From Bog-159 sp963738375 (lineage in GTDB: Bacteria > Acidobacteriota > Terriglobia > Bryobacterales > Bryobacteraceae), in the NCBI GenBank assembly GCA_963738375.1, contig CAVTWL010000005.1, positions 682,001-746,000 of the forward strand: a DNA stretch of 64,000 nucleotides. Reading direction: 5' to 3'. Under the pieces are notes generated by a model, which saw only the letters and a program-made list of their open reading frames with translations, was not told the DNA's origin and did no database searches. A program made the translations under genes and the position numbers. Positions 8,293 through 15,957 of this stretch are shown here, in pieces (position 1 is the stretch's first letter; every line of letters begins with the position of its first letter).

Positions 8293-8985
8293 TCAACTCT
8301 TCACGGGCGCGGGCTTGGGCTTGCGGACCCGCGTCGCGGCCGCAATGTAAACGGTCGCGAGGATGCTGAAAATGTATGCTTGCACCATTCCGGTGAGCTC
8401 GCCGAGCAGCGTCATCACGATCGGGAAGAGGAAGGGCGTAATGGTCAGCAGAATGCCCACGATCATGGCCCCGCTCATCATGTTGCCGAACAAACGCACG
8501 GCCAGCGCAAGCGTACGCGACAGTTCGCTGATGATGTTGAAGGGCAGCATGAAGAACGTCGGCTGCATGTAAGACTTCAGGTAGTTGCCCAGCCCTCGTT
8601 CCTCGATGCCGAAGTAAGGGACGGCGACGAAGACGCACAAAGCCAGCGAGACGGTAGTGGAAAGCGAGGCTGTGGGCGGCTGGTAGACCGGAAACACATT
8701 GCAAAGGCTGGCTGCGGCTACAAACAGAAAAAGCGTGCCCAGAAAGCCGATGTACTTCCGCGACTCGCTCAAGCCGGCCTCTTCAATCTGTTTGGCGATT
8801 CCCGTCACCACGATTTCCAATAAGTTCTGCCAGCGGGAACGTTCCAGACCAATCGAAAGTTTTCGCGTGATCAGTCTGGAACCTCCGGCCAGCAACAGCA
8901 TGAGCGCCCAGGTGAACGCAATGGTGGCGTTCAGTTTCACGAAACCGTGCTGCCAGAAGATGACCTGGTCGGGGCTAAGGTGCAT
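8293..8985 (-). CDS. atpB: N-ATPase a subunit
   Basis: The 230-residue integral membrane stator protein forms the ion path with the c ring. The essential arginine lies in the segment SRTLALAVRLFGNMMSGAMI, about two thirds along. Further helices include FLGTLFLFVAAASLCNVFPV and the C-terminal ELTGMVQAYIFSILATVYIA, which carries the conserved Gln region. The start ATG overlaps the end of atpR by 11 bases, indicating coupling. Length and motifs match the alternate a subunit family of N-type enzymes. Confidence 0.94.
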   Translation of the reverse strand: MHLSPDQVIFWQHGFVKLNATIAFTWALMLLLAGGSRLITRKLSIGLERSRWQNLLEIVVTGIAKQIEEAGLSESRKYIGFLGTLFLFVAAASLCNVFPVYQPPTASLSTTVSLALCVFVAVPYFGIEERGLGNYLKSYMQPTFFMLPFNIISELSRTLALAVRLFGNMMSGAMIVGILLTITPFLFPIVMTLLGELTGMVQAYIFSILATVYIAAATRVRKPKPAPVKS

Positions 8986-9271
8986 GGCGGACCGCCTGTT
9001 CTAAATGCGGCGGAGTCAGGCGGACAACCGCTACTCGGGCAGCCACAAATCCGATCAGGCAGGCGAGCAGCCTGCGCCAATGGCCCGCGGACATCAGATA
9101 AAAGCCGGCTAAGACAATACCAGTGCGCAAGAGGAGGCTTCCCAGGAATAGGAGCGCCGGCTGTTTGGAGGACAGGCCCCTTTGGATCGTCCACCAGAGA
9201 CCGCCGAAGAAGATGGCCCCGAGCAGAACTCCCGCAGCCGCGGCCAGGGCCAGCCCTAATGCTTCAATCAT
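8975..9271 (-). CDS. atpR: N-ATPase accessory membrane subunit AtpR
   Basis: The 98-residue protein begins MIEALGLALAAAAGVLLGAI and has three hydrophobic segments, with arginines in or beside the second and third (LLLRTGIVLAGFYLMS and LACLIGFVAARVAV). AtpR is found only in N-type ATPase operons, between atpQ and atpB; it has been proposed to help assemble the c ring. Starting at the ATG at 9271 gives an overlap of 8 bases with atpQ, matching the close packing of the rest of the operon. Confidence 0.88.
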   Translation of the reverse strand: MIEALGLALAAAAGVLLGAIFFGGLWWTIQRGLSSKQPALLFLGSLLLRTGIVLAGFYLMSAGHWRRLLACLIGFVAARVAVVRLTPPHLEQAVRHAP

Positions 9272-9575
9272 CGCTATCCCCCGGTTCCCGCATTTCCTTG
9301 TCTTGCTGGCTGACCCAATGCCACGCATTCAAGCAACCGATCAACAAGCCGGCTATCAGGAGCGACAGGGTCCATGAAATTCTTCCCGGATGGCGATTAT
9401 CCAGCCAGAGCCCGGCCCCAGCGCCCAGCAGCGTGGGGACAACCACGGACCAGCCCACCAGCCCCATCATGCCCAAGCCAAACCAGACGCCCTGCGTGGA
9501 ATTCCGCCGCGCCTTGAGCTTGCGCGCGGTCTTGGCGCCCACTTCCCGGCTGAACCCGGTGGGATCTTCAAGCAT
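9264..9575 (-). CDS. atpQ: N-ATPase accessory membrane subunit AtpQ
   Basis: The 103-residue protein has a basic N-terminal region (AKTARKLKARRNST) and two membrane helices: GLVGWSVVVPTLLGAGAGLWL and WTLSLLIAGLLIGCLNAW. The layout is that of AtpQ, an AtpI-like helper of N-type ATPases. It overlaps the end of atpC by 8 bases and the start of atpR by 8 bases. Its presence with AtpR is diagnostic of the N-type operon. Confidence 0.87.
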   Translation of the reverse strand: MLEDPTGFSREVGAKTARKLKARRNSTQGVWFGLGMMGLVGWSVVVPTLLGAGAGLWLDNRHPGRISWTLSLLIAGLLIGCLNAWHWVSQQDKEMREPGDSDD

Positions 9576-9957
9576 GATGGAACTCCACCAGGCGGCTGAT
9601 GAAATCGTTTTCCATCTTGGTCATCACCGCCTGGACGCTCCGCTGGTGTTCGTCCAGGGCCAAGAATTCCTTATCCACTGCCGCGTGCAACTGGCCGAGA
9701 TCGGTTCCGCCGATGGCGTTGCGCACCGAGATCAACACGTCCAGCCCGGTCTTCACCAGCACCCCTTCATCCACGGCCGCATAAACCTCATGCGCTCCTT
9801 CGACTTGATAAGTGAGAATCCCGGGAGCCAGCGCTGCCACGCAGTCGAGGCGGTGAGGCAGAAGTCCGAACGATCCTTCCCGGGTCTCCGCCACAATGCG
9901 CGAGATTCCGGCCTGGTCGGCAAAGATCCCGAAAGGCAGCAGGATCTTAAGATGCAT
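9568..9957 (-). CDS. atpC: N-ATPase epsilon subunit
   Basis: The 129-residue F1 central-stalk subunit has the N-terminal beta-sandwich (MHLKILLPFGIFAD, then GSFGLLPHRLDCVAALAPGI) and a C-terminal helical region rich in charged residues. The usual GxFGxLPxH motif is present as GSFGLLPHR. I take the ATG at 9957 because it aligns with the family start; an in-frame ATG at 9975 would add six residues. The gene lies almost wholly inside the 3' end of the beta frame as read here, which is probably an artefact in the beta gene rather than a true nested arrangement. Confidence 0.9.
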   Translation of the reverse strand: MHLKILLPFGIFADQAGISRIVAETREGSFGLLPHRLDCVAALAPGILTYQVEGAHEVYAAVDEGVLVKTGLDVLISVRNAIGGTDLGQLHAAVDKEFLALDEHQRSVQAVMTKMENDFISRLVEFHHA

Positions 9958-11402
9958 GCGCTGCGGTGGCGGCATCCGGTGTCGGCCTTTTTCTCGGGCT
10001 GCGCGGGCGCATTTCGTTTCTGTTTGGCTTCGTCAATGGCCCCGATCATATAGAGCGCACTCTCCGGGTAGTCTTTGAACTCATCGCGCAGGATTCGTTC
10101 GCATCCATCCAGCGAGTCTTTCAGGCTCACCATTTTGCCCTTAATTCCGCTGAACTGCTCGGTGGCGAAGAACGGCTGGGTCAGGAATCGCTCCAACCGC
10201 CGCGCGCGAGCCACCACCTTACGGTCATCCGGCGCCAGTTGTTCCAGGCCCAGCATCGCGATAATGTCCTTGAGGTCCTCGTATTGCGCCAGCGTGCGGC
10301 GGATCTCCTGTGCCAGCTGATAGTGCTGTTCGCCAACGATGCCGGGAGTGGCCATTTTCGAGTTGGACTGCAGCAGGTCGATGGCGGGATATAGCCCTTC
10401 GCTCGCCCGCTTGCGCGAAAGCACAATGGAAGTCGAGAGATGCGAGAACGTATGCACAGCCGCCGGATCGGTCAAATCGTCCGCGGGAACATACACCGCT
10501 TGAATGGAGGTGATGGCGCCGCTCACCGTATTGGCAATGCGCTCCTCGAAGCCTGAAAGCTCGGTGCCCATGGTGGGCTGGTAGCCCAAGCGCGACGGCA
10601 TCTGGCCCATCAGGCCGGACACTTCCATGCCGGCCTGGATGAAGCGAAAGATATTATCGACCAGCAGCAGCACATCGCGATGCTCGTCGTCTCGAAAATA
10701 CTCGCACATGGTGAGCGCCGCCAAGCCGACGCGGAACCGGCTGCCGGGCGGTTCGTTCATCTGCCCAAACACCATCACCATGTTCGGCAGCACGCCGGCC
10801 GCCTGCATGCCGCTATAGAGTTCCTCGCCTTCGCGGCAGCGTTCGCCGATGCCACAAAAGATGCTGACACCCTTCTGGTGCTCGATCATGTTGTGGATCA
10901 TTTCGGTGAGCAATACGGTCTTGCCCACCCCGGCGCCGCCGAACAGTCCCGACTTGCCGCCACGCTCAAGGGGCAACAGTACGTCGATACACTTGATTCC
11001 TGTTTCGAAGATCTCCGACTTGGTGGAACGCCGATCGAGCGGCGGCGGGGCGCGATGCACGGTGCGCCATTGAACATCCGCCGGCGGAGGCTGCCGGTCG
11101 ATGGCGTTGCCGAAAACGTCGAACATGCGAGATAGGATGCCCTTGCCGACCGGGGCCTTCAGCGGGCCGCCTGTATCTTCCACAACGCTGCCGCGCACCA
11201 GTCCTCCGGTGGCCGTCAGCGCGATTCCACGCACGCTATGCGCATCGAGTTGGCTCAGCACCTCAATCGCTACTTTTCCATCGCTGGCGTGCAGCAATGA
11301 ATAGATGGCCGGCAGGTGTTTGTCGAACCCTACGTCGACCACACTGCCGCGTACCGAGAGGACCGCGCCGAGGTTCGCGGGCGTGGGGAGGTTGTTTTCC
11401 AT
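9753..11402 (-). CDS. atpD: N-ATPase beta subunit, first gene of the atp operon
   Basis: This is the catalytic F1 subunit. The P-loop GGAGVGKTVLLTEMI, the catalytic GIGERCREGEELY segment (usually GERTREGN-like) and the DELSEED-region equivalents are in place, and the family match ends at about residue 470 (ALYMIGAIDEAK). The frame then runs on for about 70 residues out of frame through atpC, with low-complexity basic sequence. One base fewer in the A5 run near 10005 would give a short tail ending in TAA at atpC codon 4, matching the normal overlap. I therefore think the true stop is near 9946 and the extension is an indel artefact. The start ATG at 11402 fits the family; GTG at 11411 is an alternative. 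Confidence 0.9.
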   Translation of the reverse strand: MENNLPTPANLGAVLSVRGSVVDVGFDKHLPAIYSLLHASDGKVAIEVLSQLDAHSVRGIALTATGGLVRGSVVEDTGGPLKAPVGKGILSRMFDVFGNAIDRQPPPADVQWRTVHRAPPPLDRRSTKSEIFETGIKCIDVLLPLERGGKSGLFGGAGVGKTVLLTEMIHNMIEHQKGVSIFCGIGERCREGEELYSGMQAAGVLPNMVMVFGQMNEPPGSRFRVGLAALTMCEYFRDDEHRDVLLLVDNIFRFIQAGMEVSGLMGQMPSRLGYQPTMGTELSGFEERIANTVSGAITSIQAVYVPADDLTDPAAVHTFSHLSTSIVLSRKRASEGLYPAIDLLQSNSKMATPGIVGEQHYQLAQEIRRTLAQYEDLKDIIAMLGLEQLAPDDRKVVARARRLERFLTQPFFATEQFSGIKGKMVSLKDSLDGCERILRDEFKDYPESALYMIGAIDEAKQKRNAPAQPEKKADTGCRHRSACILRSCCLSGSLPTRPESRALWRRPGKDRSDFCLTASTAWQRWLPGFSLIKSKERMRFMRPWMKGCW

Positions 11403-11495
11403 GCGGGTCACTACCTGGCGGATTCACTCGATTTCATCCATGCATTGGTTGCGCTATGCTGCCCATAAGCCCAGCCAATTGCGGGCCTCGGCGGA

Positions 11496-11822
11496 TCATC
11501 GCGATCGAAGTACCGGATCGTGGCTCTTCGTAAACGGCTTGCAGAACGTCGCCATGCCGTGCTGCCACCTGGCTTCGCCGACCATGGCAACGCGCTCTAT
11601 ATCGGCGAAGTGTTTCGCGTCAAACTTAATGTCTTCCCAAAGGGCTGCGCCATCCCACCCGTGAAAACCGGTCATGTCAAACAAGACGCTCACCTTGCCG
11701 TGCTGTTTGACCAGCCGTTCAAATTCGGGCGTGAAGTGCTCGTAATCAGCCTTCGATAACTTTCCGCTGACATGAACAGTAAGAATCGTCCCGCCGTTTT
11801 CTTCAATGAGTTGAATTGCCAT
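11496..11822 (-). CDS. SpoIIAA/STAS-like protein
   Basis: The 108-residue protein matches the SpoIIAA-like STAS fold family: GTILTVHVSGKLSKADYEHF at the N-terminus, the central strand VSVLFDMTGFHGWDGAALW, and DAKHFADIERVAMVGEARWQ near the end. It lacks the phosphorylatable serine context of true anti-sigma antagonists. Proteins of this type are frequent near stress genes in soil bacteria and their target is unknown. The start overlaps the end of phosphoketolase by 20 bases, and 93 bases separate the stop from atpD, so it links the two blocks of the island on the same strand. Confidence 0.82.
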   Translation of the reverse strand: MAIQLIEENGGTILTVHVSGKLSKADYEHFTPEFERLVKQHGKVSVLFDMTGFHGWDGAALWEDIKFDAKHFADIERVAMVGEARWQHGMATFCKPFTKSHDPVLRSR

Positions 11823-14247
11823 TGGAGCTCCATTTCCAGTTGCGAATTTCGGGCATGTCTTCGCCATGCTTGTCGATGTAGTGCTTGTGCTCGATCAGTT
11901 TGTCCCTCATGGTCTGCTTCAGGTAAGCTGCCCGGGAGCCTAAGTGCGGCAGCCGATCGACCACGTCCTGGACCAGATGGAACCGGTCCAGGTCATTCTG
12001 CACTCGCATATCAAAGGCCGTTGTGATGGTGCCCTCTTCTTTGTAGCCGCGAACATGAAGGTTGCGATTGGCCCGCCGGTAGGTCAGGCGGTGAATCAGC
12101 CAAGGATATCCGTGATAGCCAAAGATGATGTGCTTGTCCTTGGTGAAGAGGGAATCGTAGTCGGCGTCGCTCAGTCCGTGGGGGTGTTCGCTCTCGGATT
12201 GCAGCTTCATCAGATCGACGACATTAATGACTCGGATTTTCAAATCGGGCAAATGCTCCCGCAGAATGGAAACGGCTGCCAGAATCTCCAGCGTGGGGGT
12301 GTCCCCGCAACAAGCCATCACCACGTCCGGCTCGGCCGCATCCTGGTCGTTGCTGGCCCACTGCCAGATGCCGATTCCTTGCGTGCAGTGCACCGCGGCG
12401 GCATCCATGTTCAGCCATTGCGGTAGGGCATGCTTTCCGGCCACCACCACATTCACATAATGGCGGCTGCGCAGGCAGTGATCGAAAACCGACAACAGAC
12501 AATTGGCGTCGGGCGGCAGGTAAACGCGCACGATATCGGCTTTCTTATTGACTACGTGATCGATAAAGCCGGGGTCCTGGTGGGTAAAGCCGTTGTGGTC
12601 CTGCTGCCAGACATGCGAGGCCAGCAGATAATTCAGCGAAGCAATCTTCCGCCGCCACGGCAGCTCCAGGGTTACTTTCAGCCACTTGGCGTGCTGGCTG
12701 AACATCGAGTCGATAATGCGAATGAAGGCCTCATAACTGTTGAAGAGGCCATGCCGGCCGGTAAGCAGATATCCTTCCAGCCAACCCTCGCACTGATGCT
12801 CGCTCAACATCGAGTCGAGCACCTGACCGGCGGGCGCGAGGAATTCATCGTTACTTCGTTCGTGTGCATCCCACTGGCGATTGGTGACTTCAAAGACCGC
12901 GCCTAAAAGGTTAGAAAGCGTCTCATCGGGACCGAAGATGCGGAAGTTGCGCTGGTCCTGATTCAACCTGGCGACATCGCGGAGGAATTTGCCCAGCACC
13001 AGGGTATCCTGGGCTTCCACAGCGCCGGGAGCAGGAACTTTCACCGCATGGAGATGGAAGTCCGGCATGCGCAAATCGCGCAGGAGAGATCCTCCGTTGG
13101 CGTGCGGATTGGCGCCCATCCGCCGGTTGCCTTTGGGAGCGAGTTCGGCCAAGTCGGGTATGAGCCTGCCGGCCGCATCAAACAGCTCCTCCGGCTTGTA
13201 ACTCTTCATCCAGGTTTCAAGCAGTTTCACGTGAGCGGGATGATCGGAATCGACGAGGATGGGCACCTGGTGGGAGCGGAACGTACCTTCAATTTGCAGC
13301 CCGTCGACGAACTTCGGTCCGGTCCAGCCTTTTGGCGATCGGAGGACGATCATGGGCCAGCGCGGCCGCGTGGTGTCGTTATTGGTCCGCGCACGGCTCT
13401 GGATCTGGCGAATACTCTCGACAGCGTCGTCCATGGCGCTAGCCATCAGTTGATGCATAATTGCCGGATCGTCGCCTTCCACGAAGTAAGGCGTCCATCC
13501 GCAGCCGCGCAGAAACTGATTCAATTCCTCATGTTCAATACGCGCCAGTACCGTCGGATTGCTGATTTTGTAGCCGTTGAGGTGCAGGATCGGCAGCACC
13601 GCGCCATCGGTGATCGGGTTCAGAAACTTGTTGGATTGCCAGGCAGTCGCCAGGGGTCCAGTTTCGGCTTCCCCGTCGCCGATGACGCACGCCACGATCA
13701 AACCCGGATTGTCGAAGGCCGCGCCGAAGGCATGGCTCAAAGAATATCCCAGCTCGCCACCCTCGTGAATCGAGCCCGGCGTGGTGGGCGCGACGTGGCT
13801 GGAGATCCCGCCGGGGAACGAGAACTCTGTGAACAGCTTCTTCAACCCGGCCTCGTCCAGGGTGATATTCGGATAGATCTCACTCCAGGTGCCTTCCAGG
13901 TAAACATTGCCCACAATGGCCGGTCCGCCGTGACCCGGACCAGCGACGTAGAACATGTCCAGGTCGTACTTCTTAATGAGCCGATTCAAATGCACGTAGA
14001 TGAAATTTTGTCCCGGCGTGGTGCCCCAATGGCCAACCACCAGCGGCTTCACGTGCGAAAGCAGCAGCGGCTCTCGCAGCAGGGGATTGTCATAGAGATA
14101 AATCTGCCCTACCGAAAGGTAGTTGGCGGCTCGCCAATAGGCATCCATTCGGCCAAGCAGTTCCGGCGCTAACGGATCTTCATTTGGTTTCCGCGTGGCG
14201 GACTCTTCGGCTGCATCAATCATTCCGTCGATCGTCAATTCAAGCAT
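11803..14247 (-). CDS. xfp: phosphoketolase (xylulose-5-P / fructose-6-P)
   Basis: Phosphoketolase cleaves xylulose 5-phosphate or fructose 6-phosphate with phosphate and thiamine diphosphate, giving acetyl phosphate. The 814-residue length is typical. Family motifs include the N-terminal GHWGTTPGQNFIYVHLNR, the GPGHGGPAIVGN loop, the EGGELGYSLSHAFGAAFDNP segment, the ThDP-binding VIGDGEAETGPLATAWQSNK (GDGE motif), and the C-terminal IIFGYHGYPWLIHRLTYRR. It starts 3 bases after the transaldolase-like gene. No acetate kinase gene is in the window, so acetyl phosphate must be used elsewhere or by phosphotransacetylase. The gene is intact. Confidence 0.96.
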   Translation of the reverse strand: MLELTIDGMIDAAEESATRKPNEDPLAPELLGRMDAYWRAANYLSVGQIYLYDNPLLREPLLLSHVKPLVVGHWGTTPGQNFIYVHLNRLIKKYDLDMFYVAGPGHGGPAIVGNVYLEGTWSEIYPNITLDEAGLKKLFTEFSFPGGISSHVAPTTPGSIHEGGELGYSLSHAFGAAFDNPGLIVACVIGDGEAETGPLATAWQSNKFLNPITDGAVLPILHLNGYKISNPTVLARIEHEELNQFLRGCGWTPYFVEGDDPAIMHQLMASAMDDAVESIRQIQSRARTNNDTTRPRWPMIVLRSPKGWTGPKFVDGLQIEGTFRSHQVPILVDSDHPAHVKLLETWMKSYKPEELFDAAGRLIPDLAELAPKGNRRMGANPHANGGSLLRDLRMPDFHLHAVKVPAPGAVEAQDTLVLGKFLRDVARLNQDQRNFRIFGPDETLSNLLGAVFEVTNRQWDAHERSNDEFLAPAGQVLDSMLSEHQCEGWLEGYLLTGRHGLFNSYEAFIRIIDSMFSQHAKWLKVTLELPWRRKIASLNYLLASHVWQQDHNGFTHQDPGFIDHVVNKKADIVRVYLPPDANCLLSVFDHCLRSRHYVNVVVAGKHALPQWLNMDAAAVHCTQGIGIWQWASNDQDAAEPDVVMACCGDTPTLEILAAVSILREHLPDLKIRVINVVDLMKLQSESEHPHGLSDADYDSLFTKDKHIIFGYHGYPWLIHRLTYRRANRNLHVRGYKEEGTITTAFDMRVQNDLDRFHLVQDVVDRLPHLGSRAAYLKQTMRDKLIEHKHYIDKHGEDMPEIRNWKWSSNGNSTH

Positions 14248-14250
14248 TTT

Positions 14251-15342
14251 TCAATCTCCTACTCCGGCGGGCACGGCTTGCGCCTTCGACTCGATACAAA
14301 GCAGCAAATCCTTCCAGGATTTTACGAACGCGGCGGCGCCCTCACGCTGGAGTTGCCCGGCCAGCTTCGCGGTATCGAAACCACCGTGGGCGAAGCGCTC
14401 CAGCACGATCTCGCAATCACCACCGCCGGGCGGAAGAGCCTGGGAGACCAACCCTTGCCCGGCGAGCGTCAACAATGCCGCTTCCGGCATGCTGCTCACC
14501 GTGCCGGGAGCTGCCAGGCGGCTTACGGAAAACGCATGTGACGAGGCAATAGCGTTAGCGCCGCTACTGGCCCAAAGCAGCCGTTGGGCTACTGCGCCTC
14601 GATCCGCGAGTCCCAGCCATTGGGCGGACTTCAGTACCTCGCGGTAAGACTTGTAAGACTGCATCGCCACAGCCATGCCGAGGCTGTCTTGCAATCCCCT
14701 GGGTTCGCGGCCGGCAACCGCCTCATCCCAGCGGCTGATGAAGATCGAGGCTACCGAGTGGACCACCGGATCGAGGCCGGCTTTGGCACGCCTATCGATT
14801 CCACGCATATAGCTGCCCGCGGATTTCATGTATTGGTCGCGCGAAAAAAGCAGCGTTACGTTGACCGGAATACCGGCAAAAATGGCTTCTTCAACCGCTA
14901 TGAGACCTTTTGGAGTGCCCGGAATGGTGATGAACAGGTTCGGCCTGCCGGCTGCGGCAAACAGCTTCTTGGCCGCTGAAACCGTTTTCACCGGATCATC
15001 CGCCAACAACGGCGAAACCTCCAACGAAACCCATCCGTCCTCGCCGTGAGTCGCGGTGTGAATGGGCAGGAAAAGGTCGGCCGCTTGAGTCAGATCGCTC
15101 AGAGCAAGTTCGAAGAAAAGCTTTTCGGTAGTCTGCGACAGTTGGCGCTCTACGTGAATTGCGTCATCGTAATCGCCGGTCTCGCGGATGGCGCGGTTGA
15201 AGGTGCCCGGGTTCGAGGTTAGCCCTGTGACGGATAGTTCCCGGATATATCGTTCCAACGTCCCGCTCGTCAGCAGGCTTCGCGTAATATTGTCAAGCCA
15301 AATGCTCTGGCCCAATCGACGCCGTTCTTCGGTGGGTTCCAT
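14251..15342 (-). CDS. transaldolase-family protein lacking the Schiff-base lysine
   Basis: The 363-residue protein matches the actinobacterial/TalB-like transaldolase family along its length: IWLDNITRSLL (D17), GLTSNPGTF (N44), SLEVSP (E108), VNVTLLFSRDQY and the RLLWASSGAN segment. In active enzymes the strand after PNL reads IKIPAT with the lysine that forms the Schiff base; here it reads FITIPGTPKG, with threonine 139 (codon ACC at 14926-14928). K145 lies six residues later. The change needs two base substitutions, so it is not a single sequencing error. It may be inactive, regulatory, or use another residue. The ATG at 15342 follows AAAGGACACCA. It runs directly into phosphoketolase. Confidence 0.88.
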   Translation of the reverse strand: MEPTEERRRLGQSIWLDNITRSLLTSGTLERYIRELSVTGLTSNPGTFNRAIRETGDYDDAIHVERQLSQTTEKLFFELALSDLTQAADLFLPIHTATHGEDGWVSLEVSPLLADDPVKTVSAAKKLFAAAGRPNLFITIPGTPKGLIAVEEAIFAGIPVNVTLLFSRDQYMKSAGSYMRGIDRRAKAGLDPVVHSVASIFISRWDEAVAGREPRGLQDSLGMAVAMQSYKSYREVLKSAQWLGLADRGAVAQRLLWASSGANAIASSHAFSVSRLAAPGTVSSMPEAALLTLAGQGLVSQALPPGGGDCEIVLERFAHGGFDTAKLAGQLQREGAAAFVKSWKDLLLCIESKAQAVPAGVGD

Positions 15343-15420
15343 TGGTGTCCTTTGCCCGCGATCGCTCGAACGCCGCATCTGGAAAGTGGAACGCGGCGTC
15401 CTGCAACCAATGGCGGACTG

Positions 15421-15957
15421 TTATTTGGCTAGCCCGGCCAATTCCGGGGCGTGTACCGTAACACCTATGGGATGCGTGCCCTGGAGAACCTCGGCGGCCT
15501 TTGCGACTTCCGCGGTGGCGCCATGCACCATGAGCAGAAACTGGTCCGTTTTCAGCGCTGTTTCGTATTGCACCACGCTGTCCTTCGGAATTCCCATGCT
15601 GTACAGGCCGGCGCCGATGGCGCTCAAACCTCCGAATAGAGTGGCGCCCTCCAAGGCTCCCACAATCCACGCTACTACCGGACCTGCCGCGAGTATGGGA
15701 CCCAGGCCGGGAACCGCGAAGAAGGCCGCGCCGAACAGCAGGCCCCAAAAACCTCCCCAAAAGGCGCCGGTCTTGCCCCAGTACTTCATTCGGTCGCCGG
15801 TGTTGTAATAACCGACGACATGCTCATCGGTGTGTGTGTTCTTGCCGACAACCGAAAGGGTCCGCATGTCGATCCCGGCGCGTTGCAGTGCTTTAACGGC
15901 CTCTTCTGCTTCGACGTGGGTATCATAGACAGCTACTACCGCGTTAAGTTCAGACAT
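15421..15957 (-). CDS. general-stress (YflT/17M-like) protein with glycine-rich membrane segments
   Basis: The 178-residue protein begins with a ferredoxin-like/YflT-type domain (VVAVYDTHVEAEEAVKALQR, then AGIDMRTLSVVGKN), followed by two hydrophobic glycine-rich stretches (GAFWGGFWGLLFGAAFFAVPG and GPILAAGPVVAWIVGALEGA), and ends with a second small domain (QFLLMVHGATAEVAKAAEVL). This pattern is typical of general-stress proteins related to B. subtilis 17M. The start is secure: TTTAGGAGAG lies just upstream. It is the first gene of the minus-strand stress and energy run and is separated from the transaldolase-like gene by 78 bases. Confidence 0.85.
   Translation of the reverse strand: MSELNAVVAVYDTHVEAEEAVKALQRAGIDMRTLSVVGKNTHTDEHVVGYYNTGDRMKYWGKTGAFWGGFWGLLFGAAFFAVPGLGPILAAGPVVAWIVGALEGATLFGGLSAIGAGLYSMGIPKDSVVQYETALKTDQFLLMVHGATAEVAKAAEVLQGTHPIGVTVHAPELAGLAK

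Noticed and set aside
8947..10053. Plus-strand open frame of 368 codons across atpB, atpR, atpQ and atpC
   Set aside because: Antisense to four verified ATPase genes, and the product has no family pattern.
13048..14172. Long plus-strand open frame opposite phosphoketolase
   Set aside because: It lies wholly antisense to a well-conserved gene, has no recognisable domain, and its codon phase mirrors the sense strand; long antisense frames are common in GC-rich DNA.
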